Shown here: positions 21,783 to 30,400 of the stretch, in pieces
Numbering within the stretch: the stretch's first letter is position 1
Layout: each line of letters starts with the position of its first letter
NCBI GenBank assembly: GCA_029258655.1
Contig: JARHYD010000151.1
Span: forward strand, 1-37,443
Origin: Mailhella sp.
Lineage (GTDB): Bacteria; Desulfobacterota; Desulfovibrionia; Desulfovibrionales; Desulfovibrionaceae
Direction of reading: 5' to 3'
DNA length: 37,443 nt
The notes under the pieces: model-generated
Seen by the model: only the letters and a program-made list of their open reading frames with translations
Database searches by the model: none
What the model was told of the DNA's origin: nothing
Position numbers and translations under genes: made by a program

Positions 21783-24137
21783 TTATTTATTAGGTAATGT
21801 GTCCATTTCTTCTTGCAAATTTACATGAACACGAGCATATTTTGGATCAGGACTATACCCTTTTACCTTTTTTAATACAGATAAAGGCAAACCTTCTCCA
21901 TCATGTCGTCCACAACGAGGACAAGTATCTCCTATAATTCCCACATAACCACAAACAGGGTCACGATCAACAGGGTGATTAATGGAAAAATATCCCATAT
22001 TTGAATCTGCCATAGCACTTACAATAGTTTCAAAAGCATCAATATTTGCAGATAAATCTTCTGCAACCTCAATATAACTAATTGCACCTGCTAAGCAGTA
22101 TTGATGATATTGTGATTCAATTTGAATTTTATCCCAAGCACGAATAGGATAAAAAACAGGAACATGAAAAGAATTAGTAAAATAATCTCGATCAGTTATA
22201 CCTTTAAGAATCCCAAATCTACCTCGAGTAATACGCAACAAACGACCAGAGCAACCTTCAGCTGGACTTGCAATTAAGCTAAAATTCAAACCAGTTTTTT
22301 TTGTTTGTTCTTTACAACGATCGTAAAAATATTTAATAATACTTACTCCAATTTCATTAAGAACCTTATCTTCACCATGATGTTTTCCAAATAAAGCCAC
22401 TAAACATTCTGCTAATCCTATAAAACCAATAGATAATGTTCCATGTTTAATAACTTCACGAATTTCATCATCTGGATGTAATTTTTCACTATCTATATGA
22501 ATACCTTGTCCCATAAGAAAAGGATAATTTTTTGCTTTTCTTTTAGCTTGAATTTCAAATCGATCAAGTAATTGTTCAAAAACAAGACTAATATAATGAT
22601 CTATAATTTTCATAAAAGCTTGAAAAAGATCTTGTCCTGTTACATTAGGATTTTCTTCCTTTGTTAGCAAAGCAAGATAAGGCAAATTAACAGTAGTAAA
22701 AGATAAATTACCTCGTCCTGGTGTAATAGAACGAGAAGGATCATAATCATTTCCTAACACACGTGTACGGCAACCCATAACAGCACAAATTGTTTCTGGA
22801 CGTCCTTCTTTATAATATGGCTCATTAAACGTAGAATCTAAATTATTAAAATTAGGAAAAAGACGTTTTGCAGAACAACGACAAGCTAAACGGAATAAAT
22901 CATAATTAGGATCACCTTTTCTATTAACCCCTTTTTTCATAGTAAAAATAGAAATAGGGAAAATAGGTGTTTCACCATTACCAAGCCCTGCCTCTGTGGC
23001 AAGAAAAAGATTTTTTGTTACCATTCTACCTTCTTCACTTGTATCCATTCCTGTATTTAAAGAAGAAAATGGAACTTGACTACCAGCACGAGAATTAAGA
23101 GTGCAAAGATTGTGTACAAGAGCTTCCATTGCTTGATATGTATCTTTATCCGTACGGTTATAAGCAAATTCTAAAGCTTTTTCTGCATCAAGGGTATAAC
23201 CAAATTTTTGTGTTTTTTCTTGTAATAATGCGATAAGATATGCTCTTACTTCATTATTCATAAGATGTGTATGTGTTTTATTATATTCTTTTAATGCTGC
23301 TTTTACTTCATCAATCAAAGCTGTATCACCAATCATTGCCTCTAAATAAAGTAAAATATTTTTAATATAAGAGCGTGCAACATAAGGAGCAAGACTAAAA
23401 TCTAATGTTGGCACAGATTGCCCACCAAACATCTCATTTTGATTACTTTGTATAATGATACAAACAAGTGTTGCTGCTGCTCCAATAGTACTTGGAGAAC
23501 GCAAAGCCCCATGCCCTGTATTAAAACCAGAATTTAATAATTTACCAACATCAATTTGCATACAATTTATTGTTAATGCATAAAATTCCATGTCGTGAAT
23601 ATGAATAATACCAGATTCGTATGCTTGTACGTGGTCAGGCTTAATTAAAAACTTTTTATTAAAATCTTTTGCAATTTCACTACCATATTTTAACATAGTT
23701 CCCATAGTGGAATTGCCGTCAATATTAGCATTTTCGCGTTTAATCTCACAATTTTTACTATCTGAAAAAGTCAATTCTTTCATTAACTTCATCAAAGCAC
23801 CAGAAGCATCACGCACATCACTTCTTTGTTTTCTATAAAGAATATACGCCTTAGCTGTTCTTGCGTGTTGATTTTCTATTAAGACTTTTTCCACAGTATC
23901 TTGTACATCTTCAATAGCTACTTCATAATATTCCATTCCATTTTCTGTTTTTACAAGACTTCCAATACCGTTTTCAAGTATATAAGAACAAACTAAACTT
24001 GCTAAATATTTTGCTCTCTCTGTATCTATTCCGCCAACAGACTTTGCAGCCTTAAAAATAGCTGATTGAATTTTTTCTTCATTATAAACTTCGCTTTTTC
24101 CATCGCGTTTAATAATGTTTGAAATACATTTTTGCAT
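21783..24137 (-). CDS. nrdD: Anaerobic (class III) ribonucleotide reductase large subunit, lacking the C-terminal glycyl-radical segment
   Basis: The 784-residue protein has an N-terminal ATP-cone (about 1-95, IIKRDGKSEVYNEEKI). The class III barrel carries HIHDMEFYALTINCMQ (C192), RAGSQVPFSSLNTG, the presumed thiyl cysteine region RCSAKRLFPNF (C419/C421), TVNLPYLA and GFIGLAE. A C-terminal zinc knuckle CGYVGIIGDTCPRCG (C729, C739, C742) shows only three of the usual four cysteines. The chain ends LPNK, about 40 residues past the knuckle. It has no RVxGY glycine motif, which is encoded next door (21593-21769). The enzyme makes deoxyribonucleotides without B12 or oxygen. The leader is a cobalamin riboswitch. 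The start is ATG 24137 behind GAGAGATAAAA. Confidence 0.95.
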   Translation of the reverse strand: MQKCISNIIKRDGKSEVYNEEKIQSAIFKAAKSVGGIDTERAKYLASLVCSYILENGIGSLVKTENGMEYYEVAIEDVQDTVEKVLIENQHARTAKAYILYRKQRSDVRDASGALMKLMKELTFSDSKNCEIKRENANIDGNSTMGTMLKYGSEIAKDFNKKFLIKPDHVQAYESGIIHIHDMEFYALTINCMQIDVGKLLNSGFNTGHGALRSPSTIGAAATLVCIIIQSNQNEMFGGQSVPTLDFSLAPYVARSYIKNILLYLEAMIGDTALIDEVKAALKEYNKTHTHLMNNEVRAYLIALLQEKTQKFGYTLDAEKALEFAYNRTDKDTYQAMEALVHNLCTLNSRAGSQVPFSSLNTGMDTSEEGRMVTKNLFLATEAGLGNGETPIFPISIFTMKKGVNRKGDPNYDLFRLACRCSAKRLFPNFNNLDSTFNEPYYKEGRPETICAVMGCRTRVLGNDYDPSRSITPGRGNLSFTTVNLPYLALLTKEENPNVTGQDLFQAFMKIIDHYISLVFEQLLDRFEIQAKRKAKNYPFLMGQGIHIDSEKLHPDDEIREVIKHGTLSIGFIGLAECLVALFGKHHGEDKVLNEIGVSIIKYFYDRCKEQTKKTGLNFSLIASPAEGCSGRLLRITRGRFGILKGITDRDYFTNSFHVPVFYPIRAWDKIQIESQYHQYCLAGAISYIEVAEDLSANIDAFETIVSAMADSNMGYFSINHPVDRDPVCGYVGIIGDTCPRCGRHDGEGLPLSVLKKVKGYSPDPKYARVHVNLQEEMDTLPNK

Positions 24138-24173
24138 TTTTATCTCTCAAAAAATAAAATCATACGAGGATTT

Positions 24174-24207
24174 AAATAAAAAAACCTGCATATTAAAAGC
24201 ATACAGG
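24174..24207 (-). terminator. Riboswitch-controlled terminator before nrdD
   Basis: On the minus strand CCTGTATG (24207-24200) pairs with TATGCAGG (24192-24185), using two G-U pairs, followed by seven T residues. Its 5' arm, extended as TTTTCCTGTATG (24211-24200), can instead pair with CATACAGGGAAA at 24256-24245 as a 12-bp antiterminator. Confidence 0.85.
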
Positions 24208-24408
24208 AAAAGATGATCGCGAAAAATCTCTGTTTCCCGAAAGATTTCCCTGTATGTGGACAATGAGATCGGTCTTCTGGCTCCTCTTCATCTATTTTTT
24301 ACACCTTCCCGAAATTATCAGTGGTTTTTGTAAAAAATATCCAAGTTACAGCGGCGGGTCCCGCTACGGATTTACACCGTATTCCCTGAAACAATAGTTT
24401 CATCTCAT
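24174..24408 (-). promoter_or_regulatory. Cobalamin (B12) riboswitch controlling nrdD
   Basis: The aptamer runs from 24408 to 24263 and is closed by P1 (ATGAGAT with ATCTCAT). It contains the B12-box core in order: GGGAATACGGTGTAAATCC, GCGGGACCCGCCGCTGTAA, CCACTG, CGGGAAGG and GAGGAGCCAGAAGACC. The expression platform has P13 (AAATCT 24247-24242 with AGATTT 24229-24224). Its loop CGGG (24239-24236) complements CCCG in loop L5 (24358-24355), the kissing pair known for this class. P13 shares its first three bases with the antiterminator, so ligand-stabilised P13 should free the terminator. Expected effect: B12 present, nrdD off. Confidence 0.95.
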
Positions 24409-24415
24409 GCGTATT

Positions 24416-24443
24416 TTTATAGCCTAGTATGGTAAAAAGTCAA
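24416..24443 (-). promoter_or_regulatory. Promoter of the riboswitch-nrdD operon
   Basis: On the minus strand TTGACT (24443-24438) and TATAAA (24421-24416) are 16 bp apart. The predicted start near 24409 coincides with the first base of the riboswitch P1 helix. Confidence 0.7.
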
Positions 24444-24651
24444 ACTCCTCTATAAAAATTTAAGTCTTTATTATTAGCTAGTTATTATTAATATTAATCA
24501 AAATTAAAGCCATTTAACACTATTAAATTAGCTAATTAGTAACAATTATTACTTAATCATAATTTTTTTTAAAATAAAAATGAATAAAAAAATTTCTCTA
24601 ATTATTTAGCGTACAAAACAATTTTATAACTTCTCAAAAAACTTCCTAGTA

Positions 24652-24675
24652 ATTGCAAATAATTTGAAAACATAA
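24652..24675. repeat. Solo end of the MITE-like repeat family
   Basis: AAATAATTTGAAAACATAACC-TA resembles the right ends at 20965 and 27464. In the minus direction a short CCTAG/CTAGG hairpin next to it could weakly terminate pbpC. The rest of 24444-24651 is AT-rich and I see nothing else in it. Confidence 0.45.
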
Positions 24676-24691
24676 CCTAGCAATAAATATA

Positions 24692-27025
24692 CTAGGGAAG
24701 CATTTCTACTTGTATAGTTATACGTGCAGATCTGCCAAAATCATCAACAGCATAAATTGTATGTTCCCCTGCTCGAGGTTTAATATAAAATGGTATATTT
24801 TTTTCAGATGATCCTAAATATGTTGTATTAATAAACCAATGTACTATATTTGTATCTGCCTCTAAATCAGCTATTAATGCAATTTCTTGTGAAAAATTTT
24901 TATCTTGTTGATAAATAATTCCCTTTACAGGAGATTCTATTTTAGGATTTTTTCCTAATAATGCAATATGTTCATCTAAGCAATGTAATGCATAAGGTGG
25001 AATTTTCTTTTTATAAATACCCGCTTTTTCGAAAAGTTTTTGTAACTCTACTGGCCAAAATTCATAAATCTGTTTTTCTGTAACTCCTGCTATTTCTTTA
25101 CATTCTCGTAATCCAGTTTGTTTATTAACTAAAATTTCTCGCAATACACCAGTATTTTTTATTGGTGAAACACCAGGAATAAAATACGCCATATCTTTAA
25201 TCATATCTGGACAAAGTGAAATATCTGTATCTCCCGTTGCTTGACATACTGGTATTTTTTTTACATTTAATCCTTTTGCTGTATACTGTATCTTTTCTAA
25301 ACCACCCACTATTTCCTGTAATTTCTCTGCAAGTAAAAAATAAAGTGGTAATGCAGCTTTTGCTCCTATAAAATTAGGATTAGGGCTTGTATCAAAATTT
25401 CCTATCCACGTAATCAAAACATAAGGACCAATAATTCCAGCACAAAGAGCATCTCTCATACCATTTGAAGTACCTGTTTTCCATGAAGAACGTACTGTAC
25501 TAAATGGAAAAGGTGATTTTGTTTCAATCATTTTTAATGTAATATAACTTGCTTCTGGACTAAGAATTTTTTTTATAGGTAAATTTTCTCCTGTATAATA
25601 TGTTAATTGACGAAATATTCCATTATTAGGCAACGCTGCATAAAGATTTGCTAACTCACGCAATGTTATTTCTGCACCACCTAAAACAAGAGCTAAACCA
25701 TAATGTTTTTTTGTTTTTAAAAAATTGACATGAGCATTTTTTAAAAAATCAAATAAATCAGGGTGATGAATTTTATTAGCCAAATAAATCGCAGGAATAT
25801 TTCTACTAAAATGCAAAGCATTATCTGCTGGTATTGGACCTTGAAAATCTCCATCAGAATTTTCTGGCTCATATCCAGCAAAACTTTTTTTTGTATCTAA
25901 TAAAATACTTTTTGAATGAATAAGTCCTTGCTCCAAACTTAATGCATAAATAAAAGGTTTTAAGGTAGATCCCGGAGATCTTCGTATATTTGTTCCATCT
26001 ATTTGACCACTTATTTTTTTATTATAAAAATCCCCTGACCCTATAAGACTTATAATTTCTCCTGTTTGCCAATTTGCTAATAACATTGCCGCATTTTCAA
26101 TACCATACATTCTTTTTTCAGCTAAATAGTTAGTAACAATATGTTCTAATTCTTTTTGAATAGCTAAATCAAATGTTGTTTTTATTTCATTTTTTAATGT
26201 TTTGTCTTTTCCTATGCGAGAATAATATTGTTCCCGTTCTTGATAAATTTCCATTACAGCATGAGGAATTTCTAAAGGTAAATCTTGTGGTGAATATAAC
26301 TTTAATACATAATTATTATAAAAGACATTAAATTCATGGGGATATTTTTTATTCCAAAGATTTTGCAAACGTTCTCTTGCTTTTTTCCATGCTTGATTAT
26401 TTTTCTTCAATGGATTCCGTGTTACAGGATTTTGCGGAATAGTAACAAGAGCGATACTTTCTGCAACATTTAAACTATGTGGTCTTTTATGAAACCAAAC
26501 ATAAGACGCTGCACCTATACCTTCAATGTTTGCTCCGTATGGAGCAAGATTTAAATACGCTTCTAAAAGATCATTTTTAGAATAATGATATTCATAAATA
26601 AAAGCACGCCAAATTTGATATAATTTTCCTAAGATATTACTTGTATCTTGTTTTTCCACTAATCGCACTAGTTGCATAGTAATTGTAGAAGCACCTAAAC
26701 GCCGTTCTCCTTTTGCCATACTATACATAGCACGAAAAAGTGAAAAAAAATTTACCCCAAAATGCGAATAAAAATCTCTATCTTCATACAATAACGTTGC
26801 TTTTATAACTTCTTTTGAAATATTATGATATGGTACAAAAAAACAATATTTTTCATCAGCACTTAGGCTAAGCCAAAGCACTTCACCATGTCTATCACTA
26901 ATTACCCATGAAAAATCATTTTCTTTATATAAAGAAGGTTTAGTACTTAGCACTATACTTAAAAGAAAAATAAAAATTGGTAGTATTACTGCTATAAAAA
27001 ATTTTTTCTTTATATTCATAACCAT
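24692..27025 (-). CDS. pbpC: Penicillin-binding protein 1C
   Basis: The protein (777 aa from ATG 27025) has one N-terminal membrane anchor. The GT51 domain has its catalytic Glu in LYEDRDFYSHFGV, then GASTITMQLVRL. The transpeptidase domain has SPGSTLKPFIYAL, SRNIPAIYLA and SSWKTGTSNGMRDA. The C-terminal BiPBP_C domain (about the last 85 residues) is typical of PBP1C. Such proteins are commonly paired with a bacterial alpha-2-macroglobulin, as here: the A2M gene lies upstream on the same strand. The start is uncertain. ATG 27025 or 27019 (MNIKKKFF) are both possible, and a TTG at 27055 extends the frame. None has a convincing ribosome site. Confidence 0.95.
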   Translation of the reverse strand: MVMNIKKKFFIAVILPIFIFLLSIVLSTKPSLYKENDFSWVISDRHGEVLWLSLSADEKYCFFVPYHNISKEVIKATLLYEDRDFYSHFGVNFFSLFRAMYSMAKGERRLGASTITMQLVRLVEKQDTSNILGKLYQIWRAFIYEYHYSKNDLLEAYLNLAPYGANIEGIGAASYVWFHKRPHSLNVAESIALVTIPQNPVTRNPLKKNNQAWKKARERLQNLWNKKYPHEFNVFYNNYVLKLYSPQDLPLEIPHAVMEIYQEREQYYSRIGKDKTLKNEIKTTFDLAIQKELEHIVTNYLAEKRMYGIENAAMLLANWQTGEIISLIGSGDFYNKKISGQIDGTNIRRSPGSTLKPFIYALSLEQGLIHSKSILLDTKKSFAGYEPENSDGDFQGPIPADNALHFSRNIPAIYLANKIHHPDLFDFLKNAHVNFLKTKKHYGLALVLGGAEITLRELANLYAALPNNGIFRQLTYYTGENLPIKKILSPEASYITLKMIETKSPFPFSTVRSSWKTGTSNGMRDALCAGIIGPYVLITWIGNFDTSPNPNFIGAKAALPLYFLLAEKLQEIVGGLEKIQYTAKGLNVKKIPVCQATGDTDISLCPDMIKDMAYFIPGVSPIKNTGVLREILVNKQTGLRECKEIAGVTEKQIYEFWPVELQKLFEKAGIYKKKIPPYALHCLDEHIALLGKNPKIESPVKGIIYQQDKNFSQEIALIADLEADTNIVHWFINTTYLGSSEKNIPFYIKPRAGEHTIYAVDDFGRSARITIQVEMLP

Positions 27026-27157
27026 ACCAACTTTACACAATAGTTCCAATTTCAATTACTTATTAACTTGTTTATAAAAATTTTCTTTCTTATTATCCAA
27101 TATATTAATTTAACAACATAAAAAACAAGACTATTTTGCTATACTATTAAGACCAAT

Positions 27158-27186
27158 AAGAGGAAAAAACTTTCCTCTTTTTTTAT
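27158..27186 (+). terminator. Hairpin with T tract on the plus strand
   Basis: AAGAGGAAA, loop AAAC and TTTCCTCTT form a perfect 9-bp stem followed on the plus strand by a T run (TTTTTTTATCC). No plus-strand gene ends here. In the minus direction it lies between the A2M gene and pbpC but lacks a T tract, so its role is unclear. Confidence 0.45.
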
Positions 27187-27194
27187 CCTTTAGT

Positions 27195-27464
27195 TAGGGT
27201 GTGTTTCTAAATTAATCTTATTTTATTTTTTTCTTTAGAGGTTACACTGTCTTTATCCGTAACTTCCTTTGTCGTAACGGCTAAAGCGAAATGATTTCCC
27301 TCAATCCCCCTAGCAATGCCCCCCAGTTTCACACTCTTTCAGCAAGTCGCTTCCAGAGAGTGAAACTTATTAGGTCAGTGACTTTATGAAAATATTTTTT
27401 GTTTTATAAGTCTAATAAGTCTAATATGTTAAAAGAATTATAAATAATTTGAAAACACACCCTA
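27195..27464. repeat. MITE-like inverted-repeat element, best-preserved copy (270 bp)
   Basis: The terminal inverted repeats GGGTGTGTTTCTAAATTAAT (27197-27216) and ATAATTTGAAAACACACCC (ending 27462) are flanked on both sides by TA, consistent with a TA target duplication. The interior has a TATCCGTAACTTCC unit, a decayed GAAATGATTTCCC palindrome and the hairpin core CAGTTTCACACTCTTTCAGC to GAGAGTGAAAC (27325-27372). All of these recur in other copies in the window. No open frame. It interrupts what is otherwise a standard A2M-pbpC gene pair. Confidence 0.75.
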
Positions 27465-27490
27465 TTTTAACCTATAAAACAATTACTAGC

Positions 27491-30400
27491 TTATTGTACA
27501 TTTATTTTCTTTTGTTTTGCCGTATCATCACTACCATATACAAGAGGATCTGTAACTTGTTCTGCTGTTAAATCAGGAAGAACAAACTCACCTTTATTTG
27601 CAACCCGTACTTTATAACGGAAAACACTTTCTTGTTCTGATAAATTTGCAAATAAAATAAGTCTATCTTCTTGAGCCGTTGCAAAATCTACATTCATATC
27701 CCATTCTTCTTGTAATACATCTTGATTGCTTTTACCTTGATTAGTTCTAATATACATTGCTGTATTTTGTTTTAAAGGCATAAATTCAAAACCAGCAGGC
27801 AATATATCTGTAATAATAACATTATCAATATCACCCACACGAGATTGTGCTTTTATTACAACAACAACTTCATCACCAAGATGAAAATCTTTTATTTCAT
27901 ATCCATCTACATCTCTAAATTCACGACTAATATTAATACGTTGGTCTGCTACTTCCTTTCTATCTTTATCATAACCTATTGTAGTAATTTGGTAATAAGC
28001 AGGAATACTTGCTGTAAACTTTACAGAAGAAGAAAGATTTGCAATAGTATGTTCATCTTTTATCATTTCAGCTAATAAAGTACTATTTTTTACTTTTTCA
28101 ATACCTTTTTGTAAAGCATTATTTGCTGTATCAACAAACGCTATGTGATAATTTGCATTTTTATTTGTTGCTTTTTTACTATACAAAATCATTGCTCTAG
28201 CTGCAAAAGAATCTGTGATTAAAGAATGTGGTTTTGCAAACAACGTATTCATATCTTGTAAAAGACTTTGTGCTTTTTCTTGATTTAATTTTTCTGGAAA
28301 AGTGTTAACAAGCAAAGTTAAATACATGGCTCTTTCTGCTAACCCATCAAATTCATAAGAATATTTCCAAGCCTTTAATGTATTTGGCATATAACTACTA
28401 ATAAGTTTTTCTGCTAATTCATCTTGCATCATAAGCTTCATAGAACCAGCCATTAAACTTGCTACTATATCTTTTTCCCAACCTTGATGATTATCCATTA
28501 AATATGTGCTTAAATTTGCCATAATAGAAGAAGTAATTATTCCATTACGTGTTAATACATACGCACCATAAGCAAAAACTCTTGCTTCTTCTAAAGAATT
28601 TGGCAATCTTGAAAGTTTTTGCTCTAAATTATTTAATGTATTATGGAAAAGATAATCAGGAACTCCAATACCACTTTCCTTTGCCATTGTAAGAAAATCT
28701 GCAATAAAGACTTGCTCATAAAGACTTAAACTTCCATATCCATTATAACGATAATATAGGCTATCATTATTGGTTACTCTGCGAGAAAGCATTTCTATTG
28801 TTTCAACAAGAGCTTTTTTCATATTTTCTTTAGTAAATTCATTACCAATAGGAGCAAATTCCGTATTATCAAAAACTAATAATTTAACCATTGCTTTTGC
28901 TACTATTTCATTAGAACAAGGATAAAAAGCATTTTCCATACGCAACAATAAACTATGTACATAAGGAAGTGGCAATGCAGATATAGTTGTGGAAATTTCT
29001 GCAAATTGTGGATAAAGATTACGTGATAATGTTATATTTGCTTGATATTCATTTCCTACCTTTTCTAATTGACCTATTTGGACAGTTGTATATCGACTTG
29101 AAGCAGGACGAACAGATATTGCAGCAGGCATAATAATATGCTCTGGCAAATTATCATCTATTAAAATGAATTTTATATGCTGTTCGCCAAGACCTTCATT
29201 AATATCTTTTACTTTCACTTTATAATGGACAATATTTTGCTTTTTAGAATCAAGTGTAATATCTTGAATTTTTTCAGATAAAAGTTCAAAAGTTTGTGGA
29301 AATTCTGCTACAAGCTTAACGTTTGGATTACTTTTATCTTTACGCATATCTGTTAAAAATACGCTTACATCAAACACATCATGTGGAGAAACAAATTGAG
29401 GCATAACAGATTGAATAATAACATCTGATTGACATAAAACATCTTTTTCTACCATATTCACAGCACTTTCAGAACTTGCAAGCACAAAAACTCGCAAATT
29501 TCCATTAAAAGTATCAGGTACAGGAATATTAATTACTTTACCCTTTTCATCAATATCTACAATACCAGACCAAAATACTGCTGGTTTATGATCTTTAACT
29601 TTAAAAGGATTACTTGCACTATCCATTGCTTTTGCCATAGCATTTTCTAATCTAAAACCACCACCAAACTTTGCTAAATGCTTTTGCACTAACGTAAATT
29701 CTGGCATAAGCAATTCTAAATATTGGTATGTATGAACTTCTAACGCTCTATCTAATAGTAATTCATACAATGGTTTTGGTGCATTATATTGGGTAAGTTG
29801 CAAAATCCCCTCATCAACAGCATAAACAATAGCTTTTGCTCTTTCTTTACTTGTAACAGTAACAGAAAAATCTTTTCCTGGTTTTGCAATGAAATTTTCA
29901 CTTCCATCACCTATTTTTACATCAACAGCAAGTTTTCGTTTAGAAATATCCGCTGTAAATGGTAAAACAACACTTACACAAGGTTCTGTAAAAATATCTT
30001 CATCTTCAATATTTCTAAAATAAAGAACATTGATATATGCTTTGCCTTCTAAACCTTTTGGAATTTCGATTTCTTCTACACTATCCCCTTTATCAGCAGT
30101 AAACCATTTTTGTGTATACACTTTTTCGCGTTCAATAGTAATAAGCCCAGCTCCCTCATAAGGAAGTTTCATTGCAACTTTAATACTATCACCTTCTTTA
30201 TATTCTTTTTTATCTAAGTATGCTTGTAAATTAGCTTTATTATAGGTATCAAATTGAACTTGACTATCGCCTACCACATTATATGTTATACGTTGCAATA
30301 CTCTTTCTTCATTATCTTTAAATACAAGAACTTTCTCACCAATATTATCAGTAGTTAAATCAAAATCTTGTATCGAATCTGCAAGGGTTATCTCTTCTTT

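Noticed and set aside
21767-21790. nrdD and the small radical gene as one gene broken by a recent frameshift
   Set aside because: The small frame has a stop codon directly before its ATG, and AGGAG sits at ideal spacing. The junction looks like designed gene spacing rather than damage. Comparison with relatives would settle it.
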